Assembly: GCA_913776255.1 (NCBI GenBank) | Contig: CAJYLV010000022.1 | Location: 1-64,000 of the forward strand | Direction of reading: 5' to 3' | Origin: an uncultured Sphingomonas sp. | GTDB taxonomy: Bacteria; Pseudomonadota; Alphaproteobacteria; Sphingomonadales; Sphingomonadaceae | Length of the DNA stretch: 64,000 nt | Shown: positions 9,041-17,385 of the stretch, in pieces | How the letters are laid out: every line of letters starts with the position of its first letter | Position numbering within the stretch: position 1 is the first letter of the stretch | The notes under the pieces: model-generated | What the model was told of the DNA's origin: nothing | Database searches by the model: none | Seen by the model: the letters and a program-made list of their open reading frames with translations, nothing else | Position numbers and translations under genes: made by a program

Positions 9041-9456
9041 TGCGGCAGGCGCACGGCACGCTCCCGATCGCGACCCGCGGGGCGGGGTTGGTCGAGGTGA
9101 CCGACGCGGTTACGGCATGGCTTGACGCGCAGGGTATCGCCAACGGTCTGCTGACCGTCTTCTGCCGCCACACCTCTGCGTCACTCATCATCAACGAAAA
9201 CGCCGCCCCCGCGGTCCGCCGCGATCTGGAACGCTATTTCCAGCGGCTTGCACCCGAATCGCGCGACTATGAACATGACGATGAAGGGCCGGACGACATG
9301 CCGGCGCATCTCAAGACCGCGCTGACCAACGTCTCGCTCGGCATCCCCGTGGTCGACGGCCGGATGGTGCTGGGCACATGGCAGGGCCTCTACCTCTTCG
9401 AACACCGCGCCGCTTCCCATCGCCGCACCCTCGCGCTGCACGTGATCGGCGACTGA
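9040..9456 (+). CDS. yjbQ: YjbQ/UPF0047 family protein
   Basis: A 138-residue member of the YjbQ (UPF0047) family, annotated as secondary thiamine-phosphate synthase because some members rescue thiE mutants; the physiological reaction is not settled. Family motifs are clear: FCRHTSASLIINENA, DYEHDDEGPDDMPAHLK and the histidine pair. Usual length is 130-140. The start overlaps the preceding TGA by one base, making a coupled three-gene operon. Confidence 0.88.
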   Translation: MRQAHGTLPIATRGAGLVEVTDAVTAWLDAQGIANGLLTVFCRHTSASLIINENAAPAVRRDLERYFQRLAPESRDYEHDDEGPDDMPAHLKTALTNVSLGIPVVDGRMVLGTWQGLYLFEHRAASHRRTLALHVIGD

Positions 9457-9490
9457 CCGGCTCGCAACCGCCGCCCCGTAGAGAAAACCC

Positions 9491-9619
9491 TCGTCCCTGC
9501 GCAGGCACGGACCCAAGCCTGCATCGTCCGGAAGCGCCCTCGACACAAAGTGCGCCGCCCATGTGTCAAGCGACCACCCAAACTCGACCGCCATAGGCCC
9601 TTGCCTACGCAGGGGCGAC
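9491..9619. repeat. Structured intergenic repeat, family A copy 1
   Basis: About 130 bp, ends TCGTCCCTGCGCAGG and CCTACGCAGGGGCGA form an outer inverted repeat; inside are GCATCGTCCGG and an inner pair GACACA/TGTGTC. The 510-bp gap 9457-9966 between convergent yjbQ and the methyltransferase holds two A copies and one B copy, with no gene I can support. Confidence 0.75.
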
Positions 9620-9656
9620 AACTCGATCATGATGCCGCGCGTTCGACTATATCGTT

Positions 9657-9733
9657 CGTCATTGCGAGCGCAGCGAAGCAATCCAGGGCGTCCTGATCCG
9701 GCCCCGGATTGCCGCGCTACGCTCGCAATGACG
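9657..9733. repeat. Palindromic repeat, family B copy 1
   Basis: Inverted repeat CGTCATTGCGAGCG(C/T)AGCG ... CG(C/T)GCTCGCAATGACG. Six copies occur in the window (9657, 17231, 20877, 34857, 42582, 59512). Confidence 0.8.
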
Positions 9734-9820
9734 CCTCAGGCTGACGTCATCACGCGTTGAAGTGCCATCCTCCAACACCGACTCGTCACCCGGCCTCCAG
9801 ACGTCGTCTCGTAGAGAAAG

Positions 9821-9953
9821 CCGTCGTCCCTGCGCAGGCAGGGACCCAGGTCTGCATCGTCCGGGCGCACCCTCGACACAAAGCGCCCCGCTCACGTGTC
9901 AACCGACCACACAAACTCTACGGCCATAGGCTCCCGCCTCCGCAGGGCGACGG
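9821..9953. repeat. Structured intergenic repeat, family A copy 2
   Basis: Same order as copy 1: outer arm CGTCGTCCCTGCGCAGGCAG, internal TGCATCGTCCGG, inner pair GACACA and an imperfect TGTCA, then CCGCAGGGCGACGG. Confidence 0.75.
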
Positions 9954-9966
9954 CCCGGCGACGCGC

Positions 9967-10695
9967 CTAGCTCGGCTCCGCCAGCGTCAGGATCGACACG
10001 CCGGTCGGCATCGGCACCCGTCCGACCAGATGCCGCTCGACGCGGAAAATCCGCTCGAACAACGCGTTGACCGGCGCGGCGGGCGGCGAGTCGTCGCTGT
10101 CGTCGCGGCCGGTCAGCCGCCCCGCCACCCGCGCCGCCGCCGCCAGCGGGAACAGCAGCGAGTTGAAATAGGTCAGCCCGCGCTCCTTCAGCCCCGCCTT
10201 ATGGATCGCGCCGAGCAGCGTCTTCTTCGAATAACGACGGTGATGGTGGTTCACGACGTCGTGCGCGCTCCACATCCATTGATGCGCCGGCACCGCGATC
10301 AGGATCTTGCCGCCCGGCGCGAGACAGTCGCGCATCGCCGCCAGCGCCGCCACATCGTCCTCGATATGCTCGACGACATCGAGCACCGCGATCAGGTCGT
10401 AATGCCCCCGCGGCACGCCGGGCAGCGCGGGCAGCGGCGCAGCGCCGACCGGCTTGCCGAGCCGCTGGCTCGCGATCGCGCGCGCCGCCGGATCGATCTC
10501 GATCGCATCGACATCGCCGAACCCCGCCAGCATCGGCAGGTTGTGCCCCGTGCCGCAACCGATCTCGAGGATGCGTGCCGGCGTCGGCAGCCGGCCCTCG
10601 CGCGTCAGGTAATCGGCGAGGATGTCGCGGCGTGCGCGATACCACCAATGTGTCGAGTCATGCTCGGCCATGCGATCATAGACGCGGCGGTCCAT
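9967..10695 (-). CDS. Class I SAM-dependent methyltransferase
   Basis: A 242-residue Rossmann-fold methyltransferase with motif I ILEIGCGTGHNLPML, the acidic post-motif DAIEIDP, and VLDVVEHIEDD. The acceptor cannot be read from sequence; the family includes ubiquinone/biotin-type and glycan or lipid methylases. It follows the GtrA gene by 16 bp on the same strand, so a lipid-linked glycan target is plausible. Confidence 0.85.
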   Translation of the reverse strand: MDRRVYDRMAEHDSTHWWYRARRDILADYLTREGRLPTPARILEIGCGTGHNLPMLAGFGDVDAIEIDPAARAIASQRLGKPVGAAPLPALPGVPRGHYDLIAVLDVVEHIEDDVAALAAMRDCLAPGGKILIAVPAHQWMWSAHDVVNHHHRRYSKKTLLGAIHKAGLKERGLTYFNSLLFPLAAAARVAGRLTGRDDSDDSPPAAPVNALFERIFRVERHLVGRVPMPTGVSILTLAEPS

Positions 10696-10711
10696 CAGCG
10701 ATTACCCCTGT

Positions 10712-11161
10712 TCAAGCGAACACCCAGAAACGGTACAGGACGAAGGTCAGCATCGGGGTGACGAACACGTTGGTGACCAGCGGCCACCAGGTCGCGCCAT
10801 GCAGCGGCCCGGTCAGCAGCCACACGAAGAAGGTGTTCATCGTGAAACTGACCAGCATGACAACCAGATAGCGCCCCCCCGTGCGCGCCACATTGTCACG
10901 TTCGCCCACGCCGCGAAAGCTCCACCGGCTGTGGATGAAATAGCCCGCCACCATCGACACCAGATAGCCGAGCACATTGGCGATCAGCGGCCAGATGCTG
11001 CGATGCTCGAGCGGCCAGCGCACCTGCGCATAGGTCGCGATCGGCCAGTAGACCGCGGCATAGAGCATGGTCGCCGCGCCGCCGGTCAGCCCGAAGCGGA
11101 CGATCTGCCAGAACAATGCGCGCAACTGATCGATCCTGCCGTGTGCCTGCAACGTCGCCAC
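10712..11161 (-). CDS. GtrA family membrane protein
   Basis: A 149-residue protein with four predicted transmembrane helices (IVRFGLTGGAATMLYAAVYW; IANVLGYLVSMVAGYFIHS; YLVVMLVSFTMNTFFVWLL; LVTNVFVTPMLTFVLYRFWVF). GtrA/DPMS3-like proteins are proposed to help flip undecaprenyl- or polyprenyl-phosphate sugars across the inner membrane. The motif NxxxFxxxxxWxF-like ending is present as NYVFVTP..YRFWVF in modified form. Followed closely by the methyltransferase and divergent from the large GT-C-like protein, suggesting a small glycan-modification cluster. Confidence 0.85.
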   Translation of the reverse strand: MATLQAHGRIDQLRALFWQIVRFGLTGGAATMLYAAVYWPIATYAQVRWPLEHRSIWPLIANVLGYLVSMVAGYFIHSRWSFRGVGERDNVARTGGRYLVVMLVSFTMNTFFVWLLTGPLHGATWWPLVTNVFVTPMLTFVLYRFWVFA

Positions 11162-11265
11162 AACCCTGCCCTTTCCGCCGCCCGCCTACGGCCCCGCACC
11201 GGGGCTGGCAATGGGCGCGTCCGTCCGGGCGCGGGACGCCCGTTGCCGTTTCGCCGCCCGCGGCC

Positions 11266-11535
11266 TAGGGTCTGTACTCAACCGCAGCAAGGTCGTGACG
11301 GAGCGGATTTTGGCGCCAGGCCAGGAGCAAGGAGGGAGCGATGCCAAAGCATCGTGATCGACGCGCGACGCCGCATGGCGCCAAAATCCGCCCGCCGCAA
11401 AGCGGTCGCCGGTGGAAGGCCGCCCAGCTTTGTCGCGTGCTTGCGGGTAGCGCAGCTACCCGACTGCGCTGCGCTCCTCGTGGGCGGCCTTCCACCGGCG
11501 ATCACGATCCTTGCTGCGGTTGAGTACAGACCCTA
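11266..11535. mobile_element. MITE-like palindromic element flanked by TA
   Basis: Terminal inverted repeats begin GGGTCTGTACTCAACCGCAG and match over 25 bp, then continue after a one-base gap to TCGTGA. The element is bounded on both sides by TA, like a 2-bp target duplication of IS630/Tc1-mariner or some IS5-group elements. Inside are nested arms: GGATTTTGGCGCCA/TGGCGCCAAAATCC, TCGCCGGTGGAAGGCCGCCC/GGGCGGCCTTCCACCGGCGA, and small hairpins such as CGATGC/GCATCG and GTAGC/GCTAC. No transposase gene is present. It fills most of the 428-bp gap 11162-11589. Confidence 0.7.
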
Positions 11536-11589
11536 AGCACCAAGCCATCGACGGGCTGCGCGTCATGGGCGTGGCGTGAAGGAATAGAG

Positions 11590-13386
11590 TTGACCGACCA
11601 TCTGTTGCCGCCCGCCCCGCTCGACCGGGCCGCGCGGACGCTCGACCGTCACTGGCTGCGGCTGACGATGCTGGCGTGGGCCGGCATCGCGATCTGGTAT
11701 GTCTGGCAGCGGTGGGCGGCGATCCACTGGCTGTCGCTCGGCGATACCGACGACAACATGCGGCTGATGCAGGTCCGCGCGCTGCTGGACGGTCAGGGCT
11801 GGTTCGATCTGCGCAACTACCGGCTCAATCCGCCGGGCGGGTTCGACATCCATTGGTCGCGGCTAGTCGACCTGCCGATCGCCGGGCTGATCGTGCTGCT
11901 GCGCCCGTTCGTCGGCGTCGCCGAGGCCGAGCGGCTGGCGTGCGGGATCGCGCCGCTGCTGCCGATGGCGGTGGTGCTGGTGGCGCTGGGCGCGACGCTG
12001 CGGCGGCTGGTGCATCCGCTGGCGTGGCCGCTGGGGATCGCGCTGTTCCTCGCCACCAACGTCGCGCTCGGCATGTTCATGCCCGACCGGATCGACCACC
12101 ACGGCTGGCAGCTGGCGATGCTCGCGGTGACGGTCGCCGGGCTGTGCGATCCGCACCTTCGGCGCGGCGGCGCACTGGTCGGCACCGCGACCGCGATTTC
12201 GCTTACGATCGGGCTCGAAATGCTGCCCTATGCCGCGATGGCGGGGGGTATTATCGCGCTCGCCTGGGTCTGGGAGCGGGCGGAACGCGAACGGCTGGCG
12301 TTCTACGCGCTCTCGCTCGCCGGTGGCGTGGCGGCCGGTTTCGCGGCGTTCACCTCCTACGCCAACCGCGTCTATCGCTGCGACGCGCTGACCCCCGTCT
12401 ATGCCTCCACAATGGTGCTGGCCGGCGGGCTGCTGCTGGCGCTTGCGGTTGTTTCCCCGCGCAAGCTGCTGATCCGCCTGGCCCTGGCGGTCGCGGCGGG
12501 GGCGGTAGTCGCGGCGTTCTTCGCGCTCGCCTTCCCGCAATGCCTCGGCCGGCCCGAGCAGGTGTCGAACGAACTCTATACGAGCTGGCTGTCGCAGGTC
12601 CGCGAGGCGAAGCCGATCTACCGCCACCCGCTGCGCGTCGCCCTCCCGATCGTCACCCTGCCCCTGATCGGATTGATCGGCGCGTTGTTCGCAACCTGGG
12701 CGGCACGGCGGCAGCCGACGCTGCGCGGCTGGGCGTGCGTAGCGCTGTTCGGCGCCTTTGCGGCGCTAATGCTGCTGTGGCAGGCGCGCGCGGGACCCGC
12801 GGCGCAACTCCTTGCCATTCCCGGTGCGGCGGCGCTGGCGTGGATGGCGGTGCCGTGGCTGACCGCGCCGCGCTTCTGGTGGGCCAAGGCGGCGGCGGCG
12901 GCGGCGCTGTTCGTGATCGTCTCCGGCAGCTTTACGCAGATCATCATCGACCGCTTCAAGGTCGACCGCCCCAACGCCTATGTCCGCCGCGTCAACAAGG
13001 CGACCGGGCGCTGCCTGACGATCCCGGCAATGCAGCCGCTCGACCGCTATCCGGCGCAGACCGTCTTCACCTTCGTCGACCTCGGCCCGCGGCTCATCAC
13101 GCTGACGCATCACGATGCGATCGCAGGACCGTATCACCGCAACGGCGATGCGATCCTCGACGTCCACCACGCATTCATGGGAACGCCCGAAGTGGCGCGC
13201 GCGATCATGAAGCGCCATAGCGCGACGATGCTGCTGGTATGCCCGGACATGGCCGAATCGACCAACTACCGCGCCAAGGCGCGCGGCGGCTTCTACGACC
13301 GGCTTGCCAAAGGCGAGCATTTCGACTGGCTGGTGCCGCTGCCGATCAAGAAAGGCTCGCCGTTCAGGGCGTTCCGGGTGGAATAG
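11590..13386 (+). CDS. Polytopic membrane protein, GT-C glycosyltransferase-like
   Basis: A 598-residue protein with roughly a dozen hydrophobic helices and a hydrophilic C-terminal third. Early in the sequence is GDTDDNMRLM (Asp52-Asp54), an acidic motif in the first periplasmic loop like that of GT-C enzymes such as STT3/PMT/ArnT, which use polyprenyl-phosphate sugars. The motif LNPPGGFDIHWSRLVDLP follows. I do not know a characterised homologue. The start is TTG with AAGGAA upstream. It is divergent from GtrA and the methyltransferase, so it may transfer a sugar to a periplasmic target. Donor and acceptor are unknown. Confidence 0.65.
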   Translation: MTDHLLPPAPLDRAARTLDRHWLRLTMLAWAGIAIWYVWQRWAAIHWLSLGDTDDNMRLMQVRALLDGQGWFDLRNYRLNPPGGFDIHWSRLVDLPIAGLIVLLRPFVGVAEAERLACGIAPLLPMAVVLVALGATLRRLVHPLAWPLGIALFLATNVALGMFMPDRIDHHGWQLAMLAVTVAGLCDPHLRRGGALVGTATAISLTIGLEMLPYAAMAGGIIALAWVWERAERERLAFYALSLAGGVAAGFAAFTSYANRVYRCDALTPVYASTMVLAGGLLLALAVVSPRKLLIRLALAVAAGAVVAAFFALAFPQCLGRPEQVSNELYTSWLSQVREAKPIYRHPLRVALPIVTLPLIGLIGALFATWAARRQPTLRGWACVALFGAFAALMLLWQARAGPAAQLLAIPGAAALAWMAVPWLTAPRFWWAKAAAAAALFVIVSGSFTQIIIDRFKVDRPNAYVRRVNKATGRCLTIPAMQPLDRYPAQTVFTFVDLGPRLITLTHHDAIAGPYHRNGDAILDVHHAFMGTPEVARAIMKRHSATMLLVCPDMAESTNYRAKARGGFYDRLAKGEHFDWLVPLPIKKGSPFRAFRVE

Positions 13387-13404
13387 CCTTCCACCGCGAC
13401 AGCC

Positions 13405-14022
13405 CTACCGCAACTGCTCCATCACTCCGTCGATCACGAACTGCACCGCCAGCGCGGCGAGCAGCACGCCGAGCAGGCGGGTGATGACCGCCTCGATCTT
13501 CGCGCCCAGCACGCGCATCAGCGGCCCCGCGGCAAGCAGCGAGATCAGCATCAGCAGCAAATTTGCCGCGAGCGCCGCCATCACCACCGCGGTCTGCTCG
13601 ATGCCATGGCTGCGCGCGGTGAGCAGCATCACCGACGCGATCGAGCCCGGACCGGCGATCATCGGCATCGCCATCGGGAAGATCGAGACGTCGTCAGCCT
13701 CTTCCTCGGTGATCTTGGCGGCGCGGTCCTCGCGGCGCTGGGTGCGCTTCTCGAACACCATCTCCAGCGCGATCAGGAACAGCATCACGCCGCCCGCGAT
13801 GCGGAACGACGCCAACTCGATGCCGAGCGCGTGGAGCAGCGGCTCGCCGGCCAGCGCGAAGACCAGCAGGATGCCCGCCGCGACCATTACCGCGCGGATC
13901 GCCATCGCGCGTCGGTGCGCGGCGGTCGCGCCGGCGGTGAGCCCGGCGAAGATCGGTGCGCAGCCGGGCGGATCGATGATGACGAACAGCGTGATGAACG
14001 ACGAGACGAACAGCTCGATCAT
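13405..14022 (-). CDS. MarC family integral membrane protein
   Basis: A 205-residue, six-helix MarC/YchE/YhgN family protein (opening FVSSFITLFVIIDPPGCAPIF, with MAMPMIAGPGSIASVML in the second half). The family's function is unknown; the old link to multiple antibiotic resistance was not upheld. The track ORF starts in another gene; the ATG at 14022 overlaps the folD stop as ATGA. It ends 18 bp from the convergent GT-C-like gene. Confidence 0.88.
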   Translation of the reverse strand: MIELFVSSFITLFVIIDPPGCAPIFAGLTAGATAAHRRAMAIRAVMVAAGILLVFALAGEPLLHALGIELASFRIAGGVMLFLIALEMVFEKRTQRREDRAAKITEEEADDVSIFPMAMPMIAGPGSIASVMLLTARSHGIEQTAVVMAALAANLLLMLISLLAAGPLMRVLGAKIEAVITRLLGVLLAALAVQFVIDGVMEQLR

Positions 14023-14891
14023 CAGAGCGCCGGATCGACCGCGATGCCGGCGCGCCGCCCGGCGGCGACGAGCGTGTTGCGCATCAGCACCGCGATGGTC
14101 ATCGGCCCGACGCCGCCCGGCACCGGCGTGATCGCGCCCGCGACCTCGGCTGCGCGCGGATCGACGTCGCCGACCAGCCCAGAATCGGTGCGGTTGATGC
14201 CGACGTCGATCACAGTCGCGCCGAGCTTGATCCATTCCGGCTGGACGAAGCCGGGGATGCCGACCGCCGCGACGACGATGTCGGCCTGGCGGACGTGCCC
14301 CATCACGTCGCGCGTGCGGCTGTGGACGGTGGTGACGGTGCAGCTCTGCTGGAGCAGCAGCGCCGCCATCGGCTTGCCGACGATGTTCGAACGGCCGATC
14401 ACCACCGCCTCCAGCCCCGCCAGATGCGGGTGGATGTCCTGGAGCAGCATCAGGCAGCCGAGCGGGGTGCACGGCACCAGCCCGTCGAGCCCGGTTGCGA
14501 GCCGCCCGGCATTGACCGGGTGGAAGCCATCGACGTCCTTATCGGGGTCGATGCGGGTGATCACCGCGCGTTCGTCGATATGCTTCGGTAGGGGCAATTG
14601 GACGAGGATGCCGTCGACCGTCCCGTCGGCGTTCAGGCGATCGACCAAAGCGATCAGCTCCGCCTCGGTCACGTCGGCGGACAGGCGATGCTCGAAACTC
14701 TCCATGCCGGCGGCGACGGTCGCCTTGCCCTTGGAGCGGACATAGACCGACGAGGCCGGGTCTTCGCCGACCAGCACCACCGCGAGGCCGGGCTTGCGCC
14801 CTGCCCGTTCGGTGAAGGCGGCGGCCGCGGTGGCGACACGGCCGCGCAGCTTGGCGGCAAAGGCTTTTCCGTCGATGAGGCGCGCAGTCAT
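14022..14891 (-). CDS. folD: Bifunctional methylene-THF dehydrogenase/methenyl-THF cyclohydrolase
   Basis: A 289-residue FolD. It interconverts 5,10-methylene-THF, methenyl-THF and 10-formyl-THF in the cytoplasm using NADP. Motifs: SxxYVRxK-type VYVRSKGKA with the catalytic lysine, [22 protein letters not shown], and the nucleotide-binding [17 protein letters not shown]. It overlaps DUF167 upstream and MarC downstream by ATGA in the same operon. PurU at 42.7 kb acts on the 10-formyl-THF that FolD makes. Confidence 0.95.
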   Translation of the reverse strand: MTARLIDGKAFAAKLRGRVATAAAAFTERAGRKPGLAVVLVGEDPASSVYVRSKGKATVAAGMESFEHRLSADVTEAELIALVDRLNADGTVDGILVQLPLPKHIDERAVITRIDPDKDVDGFHPVNAGRLATGLDGLVPCTPLGCLMLLQDIHPHLAGLEAVVIGRSNIVGKPMAALLLQQSCTVTTVHSRTRDVMGHVRQADIVVAAVGIPGFVQPEWIKLGATVIDVGINRTDSGLVGDVDPRAAEVAGAITPVPGGVGPMTIAVLMRNTLVAAGRRAGIAVDPAL

Positions 14892-15190
14892 GGCGCGACC
14901 GCATAGAGCGAAGCGGCGACGCGCGCCAGCACCTGCGGATCGCCCGCGATCGTCAACCGCTTGAGCCGCGCGGTCTGGCCGGCGACCAGCGCGACGTCGC
15001 GCCTGGGCACGCCGAAATGTTTGGCGACCAGCTCGACCAGCGCCGCATTGGCCGCGCCGTCGACCGGCGCGGCGGCAAGGCGCGCCGCGAAATGCTCGTC
15101 GGTGCCGGCGAGCAGCGCGTCACGCCCGCCGCGCGGGGTGACGCGCACCGTGATGACGAGTCCGTTCGGGGTCTCGCGCCAGGCGCTCAG
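14888..15190 (-). CDS. DUF167 (YggU) family protein
   Basis: About 100 residues with the DUF167 core [51 protein letters not shown]. The family is small, soluble and of unknown function, often next to YggT as here. No ATG or GTG fits the N-terminus; the frame opens at a CTG (15190) that overlaps the YggT TGA, giving [12 protein letters not shown] take this as a probable non-ATG, translationally coupled start, but the exact start is uncertain. Its TGA overlaps the folD ATG. Confidence 0.8.
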   Translation of the reverse strand: MSAWRETPNGLVITVRVTPRGGRDALLAGTDEHFAARLAAAPVDGAANAALVELVAKHFGVPRRDVALVAGQTARLKRLTIAGDPQVLARVAASLYAVAP

Positions 15191-15498
15191 ATCGCCGCGC
15201 CGCCGGTCATCGCGCTGATCGCGATATTGTTGAGGATGATGTTGAGGATCGCCATCAGCACCAGCACCACCGCCGGCGCGAAGTCGATCCCGCCGGTGTT
15301 CGGCAGCATCCGGCGGATCGGGCGGTACATCGGCTCGGTCAGCCGATCGAGCCCCTCGTACAGCGAGCGCACGAAGTTGTTCGAGGTGTTGACGACGTTG
15401 AACGAGATCAGCAGCGACAGCACGAATTGCACGATGATGATCCACCACACGAGGTTCAGGATCACCTGCAGGATCTGGATGATGGTGGTCGTCAGCAC
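15187..15498 (-). CDS. YggT family membrane protein
   Basis: A 103-residue YggT protein with two hydrophobic segments separated by the typical RSLYEGLDRLTEPMYRPIRRMLPNTGGIDFAP loop. YggT-family proteins are inner-membrane proteins with suggested roles in division or osmotic stress; function here is unproven. The stop overlaps DUF167, and argB lies 67 bp upstream on the same strand. Confidence 0.88.
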   Translation of the reverse strand: MLTTTIIQILQVILNLVWWIIIVQFVLSLLISFNVVNTSNNFVRSLYEGLDRLTEPMYRPIRRMLPNTGGIDFAPAVVLVLMAILNIILNNIAISAMTGGAAI

Positions 15499-15565
15499 GC
15501 CGAGCGTCTCCCAATAGGTGTGCCGGTAATGTAGAGCACCGGCGGGCGGATCGAAAGGCTGCCGC

Positions 15566-16459
15566 TCATTTGCGGATCAGCGTGCCTGCGCCGCGCTTGG
15601 TAAAGATTTCGAGCAGCATCGCATGCGGCACCCGCCCGTCGAGCACCACCGCGGCGTCGACGCCGGATTCGACCGCGGCGACGCACGTCTCCAGCTTCGG
15701 GATCATCCCGCCCGAGATCGTGCCGTCGGCGCGTAGCTCGGCGACCGCGGCGGGGTTCAGGTCGGTGACCAGCTGCCCCTGCTTGTCGAGCACGCCCGCT
15801 ACGTCGGTGAGCAGGAAGAAGCGCGATGCGCCCAGCGCCGCGGCGATCGCCCCCGCCATCGTATCGGCGTTGATGTTATAGGTGTGGCCATCGGCACCGA
15901 TGCCGATCGGCGCGATCACGGGAATGATCCCGTCGCGGCTGAGCGAATCGATGATCCGGCGATCGACCGCGACCGGCTCGCCGACGAAGCCGAGGTCGAC
16001 CTTGCGCTCGATGCCCTGCAACGGATCGGGGTCGCTGCGGCCGACCTTCTCGGCTTGCACCAGCCCGGCGTCCTTGCCCGAGATGCCCACCGCGCGCCCG
16101 CCGGCGCGGCCGATCCAGCTGACGATTTCCTTGTTGATCGAGCCCGCCAGGACCATCTCGGCGATCTGCGCGGTCTCGGCGTCGGTGACGCGCAAGCCAT
16201 CGACGAAGCGCGATTCCACGCCCAGCCGCTTGAGCATCCGCCCGATTTGCGGCCCGCCGCCGTGCACCACGACCGGGTTGATCCCGACCGCCTTGAGCAG
16301 CACCACGTCCTCGGCGAAATCGGCCTGCGCCTCGGGATCGCCCATCGCGTGGCCGCCGTATTTCACGACGAAGGTCTTGCCGGCATAGCGCTGCAGATAG
16401 GGCAGCGCCTCGACCAAAGTTTCGGCCTTCAAGGCGGGCGACAGGTTCGGATCGGTCAT
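15566..16459 (-). CDS. argB: Acetylglutamate kinase
   Basis: A 297-residue kinase that phosphorylates N-acetyl-L-glutamate, the second arginine-synthesis step. Motifs: [12 protein letters not shown] (ATP-phosphate lysine), [14 protein letters not shown], and [19 protein letters not shown]. The length is normal. The track's 594-aa ORF continues into the neighbouring gene in another frame. I use the ATG at 16459 ([15 protein letters not shown]); 16471 is an alternative. It follows the queuosine-precursor-type transporter by 26 bp. Confidence 0.95.
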   Translation of the reverse strand: MTDPNLSPALKAETLVEALPYLQRYAGKTFVVKYGGHAMGDPEAQADFAEDVVLLKAVGINPVVVHGGGPQIGRMLKRLGVESRFVDGLRVTDAETAQIAEMVLAGSINKEIVSWIGRAGGRAVGISGKDAGLVQAEKVGRSDPDPLQGIERKVDLGFVGEPVAVDRRIIDSLSRDGIIPVIAPIGIGADGHTYNINADTMAGAIAAALGASRFFLLTDVAGVLDKQGQLVTDLNPAAVAELRADGTISGGMIPKLETCVAAVESGVDAAVVLDGRVPHAMLLEIFTKRGAGTLIRK

Positions 16460-16485
16460 GTGCGGCGCCATAGCGGCGGAGACGG

Positions 16486-17172
16486 TCAGGCGTCCAGACG
16501 GCGCCCGATCGCCACCAGCGCGTAGATCAGCGGCGGGACCAGCGCGACCGACAGCACGACCTTGGCGAGCATCTGCCCCGCCATCAGCCAGCCGACCGCC
16601 GACAACCCGAAGGCGATCGAGATGAACAGGATCGAATCGACGATCTGGCTGAGCGCACTGGCGGTCGCGGCGCGGAACCACAGCAACTTGCCGCCCTCCC
16701 TGCCCTTCAGCCACGAGAAGATCGTGACGTTCAGCGTCTGCGACACGCCGTAAGCGACGATCCCGCCCGCCCAGATCCACGGCGTCGCGCCCATCATCTG
16801 GTTGAACGCCGCCAGATGGCCACCGTCCATCTCCGGCGCGGCCGGCAGCACCAGCACGACCAGCGTCAGCACCATCGACACCAGCAAGGGCACGAACCCC
16901 ATCAGCACCAGCCGACCCGCGATCTTCTGCCCGTGCAGCTCGGCGACCGCGCTGGAGGTGACGACCAGCAGCAGGAAGGCGAAGATCCCCGCCTCGACCG
17001 CGAGCGGCGGCAGCCCGACCAGCGGCCCCAGCCGCGAGATCGGGCCGAGCGACACCTGCTTGTTGCCGAGCACCCCGGCGATGCAGACCATCCCGCCGTA
17101 GAAGATCGAGAAGGCGAACAGCGAGGGCGGGATCGCGCGGCGGGCGGGCGGGCGATGGTCGGGGTCTTCCAT
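16486..17172 (-). CDS. VUT family (YhhQ-type) queuosine precursor transporter
   Basis: A 228-residue inner-membrane protein of the VUT/YhhQ family, with [41 protein letters not shown], and [36 protein letters not shown], the family's signature second half. YhhQ imports queuosine precursors such as preQ0/preQ1. Start taken as the ATG at 17172 (MEDPDHRPP), not the track's 17226. QueH, the last queuosine-synthesis enzyme, is encoded at 57 kb. Confidence 0.85.
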   Translation of the reverse strand: MEDPDHRPPARRAIPPSLFAFSIFYGGMVCIAGVLGNKQVSLGPISRLGPLVGLPPLAVEAGIFAFLLLVVTSSAVAELHGQKIAGRLVLMGFVPLLVSMVLTLVVLVLPAAPEMDGGHLAAFNQMMGATPWIWAGGIVAYGVSQTLNVTIFSWLKGREGGKLLWFRAATASALSQIVDSILFISIAFGLSAVGWLMAGQMLAKVVLSVALVPPLIYALVAIGRRLDA

Positions 17173-17230
17173 CGCGGCGGTGTACGGGGCGGCGGCGGGG
17201 CGGGCAAGGTGCTGGCGCGGCGTCAAACCT

Positions 17231-17305
17231 CGTCATTGCGAGCGCAGCGAAGCAATCCAGGTTCCGTGCGACGCCCTGGATTGCTTCGCTGCGCTCGCAA
17301 TGACG
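17231..17305. repeat. Palindromic repeat, family B copy 2
   Basis: CGTCATTGCGAGCGCAGCG...CGCTGCGCTCGCAATGACG, a long inverted repeat with arms of about 29 bp. It lies in the divergent region between the VUT and nupC genes, so here it is not a terminator position. Confidence 0.85.
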
Positions 17306-17385
17306 GTCCACCCCGGCCCCGATCTTGGCTGGCGATCCGCCGGCGGGCATGTCATGGCGCGGAACTTCGGCAGCGAAGAAGAAAA

